A stretch of DNA of 64,000 nucleotides from Afipia sp. (GCA_024707075.1 JANQAK010000003.1:1240001-1304000), one strand, 5' to 3'. Positions 39,536-48,749 are shown, numbered from the stretch's first letter. The notes: a model not told the origin generated them from the letters alone. A program made the numbers and translations.

Positions 39536-40361
39536 TTAACCAAAAAGAATATCGATACCGCCGAGCGGGATCCCGGTCAGTTCGGTGGTCCAGCGTTCGC
39601 CGGACCTGACCGGCATCGCTTTCGTCAGCGTTCCGGTGGTGATGATCTCGCCTGCCGCGATCGGCGGATTGTCCTCGTCCTGCGCCAGTAGGTTCACGAG
39701 ATGCTTCAGCGCCGAGAGCGGACCGTCGAGCACATCGCGGGCGTGGCCGCGCTCGATCACATCGCCGCTGCGCAGCGTGATCTCGAAGTCCGACAGCGCG
39801 TTCAGCCATTTCGCGGGATCGTCCCCGACCTGATGCCGCTCGCCGATCAACAACGCACCGTGCAATCCGAACGCGGCCACGGTGTCGGATGGCGTGAACT
39901 TCCAGTCCGGAAAGATCGACTGCACGATCTCGTAGCCGTGGGCGACCCAACCGATGCAGGAGAGCAACGCGCGCTCGTCCATGCCGGCTTCCGGCGCAAC
40001 GGACAGGCCGAACACGATTTCCGGCTCGATGCGCGGCTCCGCGAGCGCGGCCAGTGACACCGGCTCCGATATGTCGCCCAGATCGCGCACGGTGGTGTCA
40101 TAAACATAGCCCCAGATCGGGCCGTAGACGCCGTACTGTTTCCAGATGGTGCGGTTGGTGAAGCCGATCTTGCGGCCCAGCACCTTTTTCGCCGTGCGCC
40201 TCACGCAGACGCCGCACGATAGGCGTCACACGATAGGCGTCATCCAGCCCGAACGCCGGATCGCGCGACGAGAACGGCGCGATCTGCTGTCCGTTCTTGC
40301 CGAGCACGGACACCGCCTCGCTGGCGATCTTGTCGGAATCAATAGCGACAGTCTCGCTCAT
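39536..40361 (-). pseudogene. 2-keto-4-pentenoate hydratase/fumarylacetoacetase-family protein, frameshifted
   Basis: About 274 residues after repair. The N-terminal frame (starting MSETVAIDSDKIAS) runs to RRLREAHGEK; the match continues in the next frame with VLGRKIGFTNRTIWKQYGV, then the acidic metal-site region (EPRIEPEIVFGL near residue 114) and ends GGIDILFG. The T5 run at 40187-40191 has one base too many. Family members hydrate 2-oxopent-4-enoates from aromatic meta-cleavage or decarboxylate related acids. The start overlaps the end of the FAD-oxidase gene by 4 bases, so both are one operon. Probably an overcall in a homopolymer, since the downstream part is well conserved. Confidence 0.82.
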
Positions 40362-41773
40362 GCCGGCGGCAGGATCTTGCCGGGGTTTAGAATGTTGTGC
40401 GGATCGAGCGCAACTTTAAGCGCGCGCATCGCCTGCACCGCCTCCGGCCCAAGCTCGGTCTCAAGATATTGCTGCTTGCCCTGCCCGATGCCGTGTTCGC
40501 CGGTACAGGTGCCGCCCATCGCCTGCGCACGTTCCACAAGCCGATGCAGGAATTCGTCCGCGCGCCGCATTTCGTCGGGATCGTTGACATCGACCAGCAT
40601 CGAGCAATGGAAATTGCCGTCGCCGACATGGCCGACGATCGGGGACAACAGCCCCACCCCTTCCAGATCCTTTTCGGTTTCCACCACGCAGTCCGCCAGC
40701 CGCGAGATCGGCACGCAGACATCCGTCGCCACCGCCTGCGCGCCGGGGCGAAGCCCGCGCACCGCCCAGTAGGCGTCGTGCCGCGCCTGCCACAGACGCG
40801 TGCGGTCTTCCTGCCGCGTGGTCCATTCGAATGCGCCGCCGCCGCATTCCCTGGCGATTTCGGCGAACATCTTCGACTGCTCGGCGACGTCGGCTTCGGT
40901 GCCGTGGAATTCCAGCAGCAGCAACGGCGTCTCCGGCAGCGACAGTTTGGAATAGGCGTTGCAGGCCTTCACCTGTGCGGCGTTCAAAAGTTCGATGCGC
41001 GCCACCGGAATGCCGGTCTGGATCGCGAGAATGGTGGCGTTGCACGCGCCTTCAACGGTGGCGAATGAACACGACGCCGCCGCGATGCTCTGCGGGATGC
41101 CGCGCAGCTTGATGGTAAGTTCGGAAATGATTCCGAGCGTGCCTTCCGCGCCGACGAACAGATGGGTGAGATCGTAACCCGCCGAGGACTTCTTGGCCCG
41201 AGTGCCAGTGGTGATGATCTCGCCGTCGGCGCGCACGACCTTCAGCGCCAGCACATTGTCGCGCATGGTGCCGTAGCGCACCGCATTGGTGCCCGACGCA
41301 CGGGTCGAGGCCATGCCGCCAATGGAGGCGTCCGCGCCCGGATCGATCGGAAAGAACAGGCCCTGATCGCGCAGATGTTCGTTGAGCGCCTTGCGGGTGA
41401 CGCCCGGCTCGATGACGCAATCGAGATCGTCGGCATGGACGGCGAGGATGCTGTTCATTTCGCGCAGATCGATGCAGATACCGCCCGCCGGTGCGTTGAC
41501 CTGCCCTTCCAGCGAGGTGCCGGTGCCGAACGGGATCACCGGAACGCGATGCCTGGCGCAGATCCGCACCACGTCCTGAATATCCTTCGTCGTCTGCGCC
41601 ATCACCACGGCGTCCGGCGGCTGTGGCGGCAGCCAGGTGGTGGTATGGGCGTGCTGATCGCGCACCGCCTGCGAGGTGATGAGATTGTTGCCGAACCGCG
41701 CGGCGAGTGCCTCGATGGCGCTCGAGACGGCGGTCGGCGCCGGACGTGTCAAAGCTGCGTTGGAAAAGGCCAC
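40358..41773 (-). CDS. FAD-linked oxidase of the GlcD/D-lactate dehydrogenase family
   Basis: A 471-residue flavoprotein. The PCMH FAD-binding domain spans about residues 40-225, with PFGTGTSLEGQ near residue 100, DPGADASIGGMASTRASGTNAVRYG near residue 143 and VGAEGTLGIISELT near residue 208. The C-terminal FAD-oxidase domain includes the metal/substrate signatures VGHVGDGNFHCSML near residue 375 and GEHGIGQGKQQYL near residue 432. It oxidises a 2-hydroxy acid such as D-lactate or glycolate; no GlcE/F partners are seen. It overlaps the hydratase-type gene by 4 bases. Substrate not determined. Confidence 0.9.
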   Translation of the reverse strand: MAFSNAALTRPAPTAVSSAIEALAARFGNNLITSQAVRDQHAHTTTWLPPQPPDAVVMAQTTKDIQDVVRICARHRVPVIPFGTGTSLEGQVNAPAGGICIDLREMNSILAVHADDLDCVIEPGVTRKALNEHLRDQGLFFPIDPGADASIGGMASTRASGTNAVRYGTMRDNVLALKVVRADGEIITTGTRAKKSSAGYDLTHLFVGAEGTLGIISELTIKLRGIPQSIAAASCSFATVEGACNATILAIQTGIPVARIELLNAAQVKACNAYSKLSLPETPLLLLEFHGTEADVAEQSKMFAEIARECGGGAFEWTTRQEDRTRLWQARHDAYWAVRGLRPGAQAVATDVCVPISRLADCVVETEKDLEGVGLLSPIVGHVGDGNFHCSMLVDVNDPDEMRRADEFLHRLVERAQAMGGTCTGEHGIGQGKQQYLETELGPEAVQAMRALKVALDPHNILNPGKILPPA

Positions 41774-41870
41774 GGCCGCTCACCTCGATGATGCTGTTGT
41801 GGCGCGGACCGTGGCAAAGGATGTATAGCGGGTCAAGAGCAAGTGCCGCCACGAACCCGGAAGTTGATCC

Positions 41871-42389
41871 ATGACAATGATGCGTCCCGAAAACAATGCG
41901 CCGCAACATATCGCTGCGCCGTTCCTGACCACGGTGATGCAGATCGAGCCGCAATGGATCGACTACAACGGCCATCTCAACATGGCCTATTACAACGTGC
42001 TGTTCGACCGCGGCATCGACCAGATGTGGCTCGAACTCGGCATCGGCCCCGACTACATGAAAGAGCGCAACGGCTCGACCTTCACCGCCGAATGCCATGT
42101 GCGCTATCTGCGCGAGGTGCATCTCGGCGATCCGGTGCAGGTGTCGGTCTATCTGCTGACCGCCGACGACAAGCGCATCCACACCTTCGAGGAATTGCGT
42201 CACGCCACGGAAGGCTGGATTTCAGCCACGTCGGAAAACATGACGCTGCACGTCGACATGAACGCTCGGAAGACCGCGCCGTTTCCGCCGGATATCGCCG
42301 CGCGGATCCGCGATGTGGTTGCGGCGCATAATGCGGTCGCCCACCCCGATGGCACCGGCCGGCGCATCGCGATGCCGGAGAAGAAATAG
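41871..42389 (+). CDS. Hotdog-fold acyl-CoA thioesterase family protein
   Basis: A 172-residue protein with a 4HBT hotdog domain over residues 18-150. The QWIDYNGHLNMAYYNVLFDR segment carries the Asp/Asn-Gly-His active-site pattern of 4-hydroxybenzoyl-CoA-type thioesterases and also resembles the C-terminal thioesterase part of carnitine dehydrogenases. It likely hydrolyses an acyl-CoA; the substrate is unknown. ATGs at 41871, 41877 and 41880 are all possible starts. It is divergent from the FAD-oxidase gene and convergent with DUF1328. Confidence 0.82.
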   Translation: MTMMRPENNAPQHIAAPFLTTVMQIEPQWIDYNGHLNMAYYNVLFDRGIDQMWLELGIGPDYMKERNGSTFTAECHVRYLREVHLGDPVQVSVYLLTADDKRIHTFEELRHATEGWISATSENMTLHVDMNARKTAPFPPDIAARIRDVVAAHNAVAHPDGTGRRIAMPEKK

Positions 42390-42417
42390 AGCCTCATGGC
42401 GAGAAGCGTCGCTCTTA

Positions 42418-42448
42418 CTTCCCCTCTCCCACAAGGGGAGAGGGGAAG
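42418..42448. terminator. Hairpin between convergent thioesterase and DUF1328 genes
   Basis: A perfect 13-bp stem of C/T against G/A (42418-42430 with 42436-42448) and a 5-base loop. It can form on either strand and may act as a shared terminator, or be another dispersed palindrome. Confidence 0.6.
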
Positions 42449-42463
42449 AGGTCGCCACTCGCG

Positions 42464-42637
42464 CTAAACGTTCCCTCGCCCGCGCGCCAGACCAACCACG
42501 GCGGAGATCACGAACAGCACAAGGGCGACGAAGAACACGATCTTGGCGATCTCGATCGATGCACCCGCGATGCCGCCGAAGCCCAGAAGAGCTGCGACCA
42601 GCGCGATAATCAGAAATGTAACCACCCAACTCAGCAT
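42464..42637 (-). CDS. DUF1328 small membrane protein
   Basis: A 57-residue protein with two hydrophobic helices (residues 4-20 and 30-50) around [15 protein letters not shown], the DUF1328 (YtjA) signature. Family members are small membrane proteins, often linked to stress responses, with no known biochemical role. A GGAGCG ribosome site precedes the ATG at 42637. A long in-frame extension upstream is not supported. Confidence 0.87.
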   Translation of the reverse strand: MLSWVVTFLIIALVAALLGFGGIAGASIEIAKIVFFVALVLFVISAVVGLARGRGNV

Positions 42638-42920
42638 GACACGCTCCTGCGTTTCGTTTCCGTGGGCGCGCGATCCGCACGCCCTGACTGGGAAACCAAT
42701 CCGCAAGCGGGGCCGGAGTTCCGGCGCTTTTGGCGGCGAAAAGCTCGAAAATGGCGCCTTCCATGGAACAAAATAAGCAAGGCCTCGATGACCGGCCGGG
42801 CTGGCTCCCGGAAACAAGGCTGTGCCGCCGGCCCAATCGTGCCTATATGTTCCCATATCCTGATATGAAGCCTCCCCTTCGGGCCGTCACGATGTCATCG
42901 TGGCCGCAAAGACGAATCGC

Positions 42921-45497
42921 ATGACCGAGCCGAACAAGCTGCCGCCATCAGACCTTTCCCGCGACGTGCCGAGCCACCAGCCTGTCGCTGGCGGCATCGC
43001 CGCGCGGGCGCGCGCGGCTGCGGCTCCGCAATACCTGACCGCGCTCAACCCCGAGCAGCGTGAGGCAGTGGAAACACTCGACGGCCCGGTGCTGGTTCTC
43101 GCCGGCGCCGGCACCGGCAAGACCCGCGTGCTGACCTCGCGCATCGCGCATATTCTTTCGACAGGCCGTGCGCGGCCTCACGAAATTCTTTCCGTCACCT
43201 TCACCAACAAGGCGGCGCGCGAGATGAAGCACCGCCTCGGCCAGATGCTCGGCCAGGCGGTCGAGGGCATGCCGTGGCTCGGCACGTTTCATTCGATCGG
43301 CGGACGCATCCTGCGATTCCACGCCGAACTGGTGCAGTTGAAATCCAACTTCACCGTACTCGACACCGATGACCAGATCCGCCTGCTCAAGCAATTGCTC
43401 CAGGCGGAAGGGATCGACGACAAGCGCTGGCCGGCGCGGATGCTGGCCGGGCTGATCGACGGCTGGAAGAATCGCGGCCTAACGCCGTCGCAGGTGCCGT
43501 CGGGCGAAGCCGCGGTGTTCGGCAATGGCAAGGGCGGCAAGCTCTATGCGACCTATCAGGAACGTCTGAAAACTCTCAACGCCGCCGACTTCGGCGATCT
43601 GCTGCTGGAGAATATCCGGCTGTTCCGCGAACATCCCGACGTGCTGCGGCAGTATCAGCAGCGCTTCAAATACATCCTGGTGGACGAATATCAGGACACC
43701 AACGTCGCACAGTATCTCTGGCTGCGATTACTGGCGCAGGCGCCATCGACGCCAAAACCCGTCCCCATCCTTCGAGACGTCGCGCAGAGCGCGGCTCCTC
43801 AGGATGAGGGACGGATCATTTCCGATAACGCGACTCCCTCACCTCACCCTGAGGAGCGAGGGCAAAGCCCGAGCGTCTCGAAGGGTGAGGCCGCACCGCC
43901 TCCCCTCACCGCGCCGAAAAACATCTGCTGCGTCGGCGACGACGACCAGTCGATCTACGGCTGGCGCGGCGCGGAGGTCGACAACATCCTGCGTTTCGAG
44001 CACGATTTCCCCGGCGCAAAAGTGATCCGCCTTGAGCGCAACTACCGCTCCACCGGACACATCCTCGCCGCCGCCTCGCATCTGATCGCCCATAACGAAG
44101 GCCGCCTCGGCAAGACGCTGCGCACGGAGGATGTGGACGGCGAGAAAGTCACCGTCACCGGTTCATGGGATTCCGAAGAGGAAGCCCGCGCCATCGGCGA
44201 GGAGATCGAACAACTTCAGCGCGCTGGGCAGAAACTCAACGAGATCGCTATTCTGGTGCGCGCATCGTTCCAGATGCGCGAGTTCGAAGACCGCTTTGTC
44301 ACGCTGGGCCTGCCCTATCGCGTGATCGGCGGCCCGCGATTCTACGAGCGCGCGGAAATCCGCGATGCGCTGGCTTACTTGCGGGTCATCAATTCGCCCG
44401 CCGACGACCTTGCCTTCGAGCGCATCGTTAACACCCCCAAACGCGGCCTCGGCGACGCCACTGTGCAGATGCTGCACGACATCGGCCGCAAGCGCCGCAT
44501 TCCGCTCACCGAGGCGGCGCGTCAGGTGATCGAGACCGACGAGTTGAAACCGAAGGCGCGCGGCAGCCTGCGCGACGTGATGACGAATTTCGACCGCTGG
44601 CGCGCGCAGCGCGACATTGTTTCGCACACGCAACTGGCCGAGATCGTGCTGGATGAATCCGGCTACACCGAGATGTGGCAGAAGGACCGTTCTGCCGATG
44701 CCGCGGGCCGTCTCGAAAACCTGAAAGAGCTTGTGCGCTCGATGGAGGAGTTCGAGAACCTGCAAGGCTTCCTTGAACACATCTCGCTGGTGATGGATCG
44801 CGAGAACGGCGCGGACGCCGACGCCGTGTCGCTGATGACGCTGCACTCCGCCAAGGGTCTGGAATTCGACAACGTGTTCCTGCCCGGCTGGGAGGAAGGC
44901 CTGTTTCCGCATCAGCGCGCGCTCGACGAGCAAGGCCGCGCGGGACTGGAAGAAGAACGCCGCCTCGCCCATGTCGGCATCACCCGGGCGCGTAAACGCG
45001 CCAAGCTCTATTTCGCCACCAACCGCCGCATCCACGGCTCATGGACCACCACCATTCCGTCGCGTTTCCTCGACGAACTGCCGTCGCAGAATGTCGAGAT
45101 CACCGAAAGCAAGGGCGGCTCCGGCTGGGGCGGCGCAGGCGGCTACGGCGCGTCGCGTTTCGACAATGTCGAAACATTCGGCTCGAGCTATTCGACGCCG
45201 GGCTGGCAGCGCGCGCAGGCCAATCGCGCGCGCAACGGCGGCAGCGGCTTCGACGAGACCGGCGCACGCTACAATTCCAGTTCGCGCGGCAGCTTCAGCC
45301 GCAAGGCGACCGTGATCGAAGGCGAACTGATCGCGAAATCCACCGGCGCCAATTCGGAATTCTCGCTCGGCGACCGCGTGTTCCACCAGAAGTTCGGTTA
45401 CGGAAACGTTGCCAAGGTCGACGGCAACAAGCTCACCATCGCGTTTGAGAAAGCCGGCGAGAAGAAGGTGGTCGATAGCTTCGTGACAAGGGCTTAG
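42921..45497 (+). CDS. uvrD: UvrD/PcrA-type superfamily 1 DNA helicase with in-frame palindromic insert
   Basis: An 858-residue ATP-dependent 3'-5' helicase for nucleotide excision and mismatch repair. Walker A AGAGTGKT is near residue 65, motif II VDEYQDTN near residue 254, motif III VGDDDQSIYGWRGAEVDN near residue 337 and motif VI VGITRARKRAKLYF near residue 690. The C-terminal tudor-like end (FHQKFGYGNVAKVDG) is present. Between motifs II and III lie about 43 residues (281-323) encoded by a 129-base palindromic repeat (43762-43890). A GTG at 42900 could add seven residues. The helicase is otherwise complete. Confidence 0.92.
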   Translation: MTEPNKLPPSDLSRDVPSHQPVAGGIAARARAAAAPQYLTALNPEQREAVETLDGPVLVLAGAGTGKTRVLTSRIAHILSTGRARPHEILSVTFTNKAAREMKHRLGQMLGQAVEGMPWLGTFHSIGGRILRFHAELVQLKSNFTVLDTDDQIRLLKQLLQAEGIDDKRWPARMLAGLIDGWKNRGLTPSQVPSGEAAVFGNGKGGKLYATYQERLKTLNAADFGDLLLENIRLFREHPDVLRQYQQRFKYILVDEYQDTNVAQYLWLRLLAQAPSTPKPVPILRDVAQSAAPQDEGRIISDNATPSPHPEERGQSPSVSKGEAAPPPLTAPKNICCVGDDDQSIYGWRGAEVDNILRFEHDFPGAKVIRLERNYRSTGHILAAASHLIAHNEGRLGKTLRTEDVDGEKVTVTGSWDSEEEARAIGEEIEQLQRAGQKLNEIAILVRASFQMREFEDRFVTLGLPYRVIGGPRFYERAEIRDALAYLRVINSPADDLAFERIVNTPKRGLGDATVQMLHDIGRKRRIPLTEAARQVIETDELKPKARGSLRDVMTNFDRWRAQRDIVSHTQLAEIVLDESGYTEMWQKDRSADAAGRLENLKELVRSMEEFENLQGFLEHISLVMDRENGADADAVSLMTLHSAKGLEFDNVFLPGWEEGLFPHQRALDEQGRAGLEEERRLAHVGITRARKRAKLYFATNRRIHGSWTTTIPSRFLDELPSQNVEITESKGGSGWGGAGGYGASRFDNVETFGSSYSTPGWQRAQANRARNGGSGFDETGARYNSSSRGSFSRKATVIEGELIAKSTGANSEFSLGDRVFHQKFGYGNVAKVDGNKLTIAFEKAGEKKVVDSFVTRA
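43762..43890. repeat. Palindromic repeat inside the helicase gene
   Basis: Two inverted units of the CCTTCGAGACG/CTCCTCAGGATGAGG family. TCCTTCGAGACG near 43768 pairs with CGTCTCGAAGG near 43874, and CTCCTCAGGATGAGG pairs with CCTCACCCTGAGGAG. Length is 129 bases, divisible by three, so the frame stays open. Intergenic members of this family are at 13599-13701 and 19075-19173. Confidence 0.82.
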
Positions 45498-45561
45498 GCC
45501 GTTTTTGACGACAACTATTCATCCTTAATTTTCCCTCGTATGATTCAACGGGGGACACAGG

Positions 45562-45756
45562 ATGCTGACCAACAGCCGCGACATTATTCGCCGCCTGCAA
45601 AAGGAAGGCTGGACGCTGGAACGTGTCACGGGCTCGCACCATGTCCTTAAAAGCCCCGTTTCGGGCAAGACCGTGGTCGTTCCCCACCCCAAGAAGGACT
45701 TGGGAAAAGGTCTTGTCCATGCCATTTATAAGGGCGCTGGCTGGAGGCCAGACTGA
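45562..45756 (+). CDS. hicA: HicA-type toxin (mRNA interferase)
   Basis: A 64-residue HicA/YcfA protein with the small dsRNA-binding-like fold. SRDIIRRLQKEGW forms helix 1, GSHHVLKSP carries the catalytic His near residue 26, and VVVPHPKKDLGKGLVHAIYKGAG is the conserved second half. HicA toxins cleave mRNAs. An AGGATG-type site precedes the ATG. HicB follows 8 bases later, so this is a complete type II toxin-antitoxin pair. Its GC and codon use look a little lower than the neighbours, which fits acquisition by transfer. Confidence 0.88.
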   Translation: MLTNSRDIIRRLQKEGWTLERVTGSHHVLKSPVSGKTVVVPHPKKDLGKGLVHAIYKGAGWRPD

Positions 45757-45764
45757 GGCTTGGC

Positions 45765-46055
45765 ATGACCCACTATATTGCCATCGTTGAGGACGCAGGA
45801 CCGGACCACGCCGTGGGCGTCTGGTTTCCTGACCTTCCCGGCTGCTTCTCCGCCGGTGATAATCTTGATGATGCGCTGCGTAACGCGCCGGAAGCCTTGG
45901 AGCTTTACCTTGAGGATTTCATCACGGAAGGAAAGCCGCTTCCCACCGCGCGTTCCCTCACGGAGTTGAAGAATGACCCCGACGTGGCCGAGGACATCAA
46001 GACCTACATGGTCGCGGTCATAGAATTACCGACCCGCGCTCACGCCGCCGAATAG
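45765..46055 (+). CDS. hicB: HicB-type antitoxin
   Basis: A 96-residue HicB protein with the partial RNase H fold: [33 protein letters not shown] and [17 protein letters not shown]. It neutralises HicA. After about residue 70 there is no obvious ribbon-helix-helix or helix-turn-helix DNA-binding domain, so this may be a short HicB that cannot autoregulate as the full-length types do. Order is toxin first, the usual hicAB arrangement. Confidence 0.87.
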   Translation: MTHYIAIVEDAGPDHAVGVWFPDLPGCFSAGDNLDDALRNAPEALELYLEDFITEGKPLPTARSLTELKNDPDVAEDIKTYMVAVIELPTRAHAAE

Positions 46056-46120
46056 GCGTTATGCATTGCGCCAGGGGGCCGGGACGCCTATGTCATGCTC
46101 CCGCCTCGACAGATCGCCCC

Positions 46121-47038
46121 ATGCCCATCATCTCCGTATCCAATCTCTCGAAGACCTATCCGTCCGGCCTGACTGCGCTGAAGAATATCAACCTCGATAT
46201 TCGCCGCGGCGAGATCTTCGCGCTGCTCGGCCCGAACGGGGCCGGCAAGACCACCCTGATCGGCACGATCTGCGGTCTTATCATGGCCAGCGAAGGCTCC
46301 GTGACGGTGGACGGCCACGACATCGTCAGGGACTACCGCGCCGCGCGATCGCTGATCGGGCTGGTGCCGCAGGAGTTGCACACCGACGCTTTCGAGTCGC
46401 CCTGGTCGACCGCAACCTTCAGCCGCGGCCTGTTCGGCAAGCCGAGCAATCCCGCGCACATCGAGAAGGTGCTGAAGGACCTCTCGCTGTGGGACAAGCG
46501 CAAGAGCCAGATCATCACGCTGTCCGGCGGCATGAAGCGCCGCGTCATGATCGCCAAGGCGCTGGCGCACGAGCCGCAGATCCTGTTTCTCGACGAGCCG
46601 ACAGCGGGCGTCGACGTCGAATTGCGCAAGGCGATGTGGGAAGTGGTGCGCGGCCTGCGCGACGCCGGCGTCACGATCATCCTCACCACGCACTACATCG
46701 AGGAAGCCGAGGAGATGGCCGACCGCGTCGGCGTCATCAACAAGGGCGAGATCGTACTGGTCGAGGACAAGGCCAAGCTGATGCAGAAGCTCGGCCGGAA
46801 ACAGCTCAAGCTGCACTTGCAGGACAAGCTCGCCGCCGTGCCCGCCTCCCTTGCGGCGCATCATCTCGATCTCTCGGCCGACGGCGAGGAACTGACCTAT
46901 ACCTACGACACCAAGGGCGAGCGCACCGGCATCACGGCGCTCCTGAACGACCTCAGCGCGGCCGGGGTCCGCTTCAACGATCTCAACACCACCCAAAGCT
47001 CGCTCGAAGAAATCTTCGTCAGTCTGGTGCACCAATAA
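46121..47038 (+). CDS. ABC exporter ATP-binding protein (YadG-like)
   Basis: A 305-residue ATPase with Walker [10 protein letters not shown] near residue 40, Q-loop GLVPQE, signature [10 protein letters not shown] near residue 143, Walker [13 protein letters not shown] near residue 163 and the H-loop TTHYIEEAE. The SGGMKRR signature and length match the ABC-2 exporters of the YadG/DrrA/NodI type. I begin at the ATG at 46121; twenty earlier in-frame codons lack match. It overlaps the permease start by one base. Substrate unknown. Confidence 0.9.
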   Translation: MPIISVSNLSKTYPSGLTALKNINLDIRRGEIFALLGPNGAGKTTLIGTICGLIMASEGSVTVDGHDIVRDYRAARSLIGLVPQELHTDAFESPWSTATFSRGLFGKPSNPAHIEKVLKDLSLWDKRKSQIITLSGGMKRRVMIAKALAHEPQILFLDEPTAGVDVELRKAMWEVVRGLRDAGVTIILTTHYIEEAEEMADRVGVINKGEIVLVEDKAKLMQKLGRKQLKLHLQDKLAAVPASLAAHHLDLSADGEELTYTYDTKGERTGITALLNDLSAAGVRFNDLNTTQSSLEEIFVSLVHQ

Positions 47039-47799
47039 TGAATCTCTATGCCATTCGCGCGATCTACAAATTCGAGATGGCGCGCACCTTCCGCACGCTG
47101 CTGCAAAGCGTCGTCTCGCCGGTGATCTCGACGTCGCTGTATTTCGTCGTGTTCGGCTCGGCGATCGGCTCGCGCATCACCGAGATCGACGGCGTCAGCT
47201 ATGGCACCTTCATCGTGCCCGGCCTCATCATGCTGTCGCTACTGACGCAGAGCATCGCCAATGCCTCGTTCGCGATCTACTTTCCGAAATTCACCGGCAC
47301 CGTCTACGAACTGCTCTCCGCGCCGGTCTCGTCGTTCGAGGCCGTAATCGGCTATGTCGGCGCGGCGGCCACCAAGTCGATCATCCTCGGCCTCATCATC
47401 CTCGCCACCGCGGGGCTGTTCGTGCCGCTGAAGATCGCGCATCCGTTCATGATGATCACGTTCCTGGTGCTGACCTCGGTGACGTTCAGCCTGTTCGGCT
47501 TCATCATCGGCATCTGGGCCGACGGCTTCGAGAAACTACAGGTGATCCCGCTCTTGGTCATCACGCCGCTGACATTTCTCGGCGGCAGCTTCTATTCGAT
47601 CCACATGCTGCCGCCGTTCTGGCAGACCGTGACACTGTTCAATCCAGTGGTTTATCTCGTCAGCGGCTTCCGCTGGAGCTTCTTCGAGATCGCCGACGTC
47701 AGCGTCGCCGTCAGCCTCGGCATGACGCTGGGATTTCTCGCGCTGTGCATGATCGTGGTGTGGTGGATTTTCAGGACCGGCTATCGCCTGAAAACCTGA
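47038..47799 (+). CDS. ABC-2 type permease (YadH-like)
   Basis: A 253-residue permease with six membrane segments and the ABC-2 features [29 protein letters not shown] sequence near residue 61 and [25 protein letters not shown] sequence near residue 177. It forms the membrane half of the exporter with the ATPase just upstream (TAATG overlap). YadGH/NodIJ-like pairs export lipids or glycans; which applies is not shown. A longer in-frame reading upstream is the shadow of the ATPase. Confidence 0.9.
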   Translation: MNLYAIRAIYKFEMARTFRTLLQSVVSPVISTSLYFVVFGSAIGSRITEIDGVSYGTFIVPGLIMLSLLTQSIANASFAIYFPKFTGTVYELLSAPVSSFEAVIGYVGAAATKSIILGLIILATAGLFVPLKIAHPFMMITFLVLTSVTFSLFGFIIGIWADGFEKLQVIPLLVITPLTFLGGSFYSIHMLPPFWQTVTLFNPVVYLVSGFRWSFFEIADVSVAVSLGMTLGFLALCMIVVWWIFRTGYRLKT

Positions 47800-47800
47800 G

Positions 47801-47833
47801 CCAAACAAAACACGCCCCGCGAGCAGGGCGTGT
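47801..47833 (-). terminator. Terminator for the glycine-zipper gene at 47857
   Basis: A 9-bp stem (47809-47817 with 47825-47833) followed on the minus strand by TTTGTTTGG. It also lies just past the permease stop and may act in both directions. Confidence 0.75.
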
Positions 47834-47856
47834 TGGCTTGAACGCCTTGGGTCCGT

Positions 47857-48207
47857 TCAGTTGGGACGCCACGTTCCGTTGCTGTCGTAGTATCCGCTGG
47901 GTCCGCTGCCGGGCGGCGGCGGAACGGCCATCGGCTGCACCGCCTGGCTCACACCATTACCGATCACGTTAAGCGTACCGGCAACAGCGCCCACACCCGC
48001 GCCGAGCGCTCCGCCCACAAGTCCGCCAACCGGTCCGGCCGCCGTCTTGCCCTCATAGGTGCCCTGCGCAGCGCCGCCGATGGCACCATTGATAGGGTCC
48101 TGCTGCGCGCCGGCCGTCACGGGAAACGCGGCAAGAGCCAGTGCGCCGGCCGCGAAAAACGATTGCCGCCACTTCACAATGGATACGAACGAAGTATCGA
48201 TTTTCAT
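47857..48207 (-). CDS. Secreted glycine-zipper protein (first paralogue)
   Basis: A 116-residue protein with a signal peptide (residues 1-34, ending VTAGAQ) and a Gly/Ala-rich glycine-zipper stretch (residues 40-80, GAIGGAAQGTYEG to GGLVGGALGAGVGAVAG). The C-terminus PPPGSGPSGYYDSNGTWRPN is a short motif often seen in small secreted rhizobial proteins. I start at ATG 48207, after GGGAGGTTTTCAAG; an upstream start is in frame but unsupported. The 48441-48749 gene has the same start context and repeat layout, so they are paralogues. Function unknown. Confidence 0.72.
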   Translation of the reverse strand: MKIDTSFVSIVKWRQSFFAAGALALAAFPVTAGAQQDPINGAIGGAAQGTYEGKTAAGPVGGLVGGALGAGVGAVAGTLNVIGNGVSQAVQPMAVPPPPGSGPSGYYDSNGTWRPN

Positions 48208-48387
48208 CTTGAAAACCTCCCTGCCCGGCCGGATCCCGGCCCTGCCTCGAAGCAAATCAGCAGATCGTAGGTTGCGTCAGATGCTGGAGAAATACAATGC
48301 GCGCGTGCCGGACGCCGGAGGCGTTTTCATTAAAATTGAGTTCTGAATCGACGAGAGAGCCACCGTTGTCCCGAAGACACAGGCACG

Positions 48388-48420
48388 AAAAATGGCGCAC
48401 CCCTGACGGATGCGCCATTC
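48388..48420 (-). terminator. Terminator for the glycine-zipper gene at 48441
   Basis: A perfect 9-bp stem (48392-48400 with 48412-48420) with an 11-base loop and TTTTTCG after it on the minus strand. Confidence 0.8.
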
Positions 48421-48440
48421 GATAAATTTCCGCTGACAGA

Positions 48441-48749
48441 TCAGCGATGGCGCCTGTGATGGCGATAATGGCGATGACGGTAGCCTCGGCGATTGTCGAT
48501 GCCGAGCACGCCATTGACGCCGCCAACGATACCGCCGACGCCTGCACCCACCGCACCACCGACAGCACCGCCCACCGGCCCTGCCGCGCGATTGCCCTTG
48601 CGAATGCCTTCGTTTGCGCCGCCTTCCATGCCTCTGATGACGCCCTGCGCATGGGCCGCGATCGGCATTGCGAGGATTGCCAGCGCCGCTGCTGCGAACG
48701 TGAAGCGCCGGCAGGCCGGCGTGAATATGAACAAGGCTTTCGTCTTCAT
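48441..48749 (-). CDS. Secreted glycine-zipper protein (second paralogue)
   Basis: A 102-residue protein: signal peptide (residues 1-35, ending AAHAQ), glycine zipper (GPVGGAVGGAVGAGVGGIVGG at about residues 57-77) and an Arg/His-rich tail of some 17 residues. Start ATG 48749 follows GGAGATTTTCAAG, nearly the same leader as the first paralogue. The basic His-rich tail replaces the tyrosine/proline tail of its sister. It could bind metal or anionic envelope polymers; that is only inference from composition. Confidence 0.72.
   Translation of the reverse strand: MKTKALFIFTPACRRFTFAAAALAILAMPIAAHAQGVIRGMEGGANEGIRKGNRAAGPVGGAVGGAVGAGVGGIVGGVNGVLGIDNRRGYRHRHYRHHRRHR

Noticed and set aside
40187-40191. 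Programmed ribosomal frameshift at the A5 run of the hydratase and the A4 run of hflK
   Set aside because: Both need a +1 shift, whereas runs of this kind favour -1 slippage, and four similar breaks without such runs occur in other genes.
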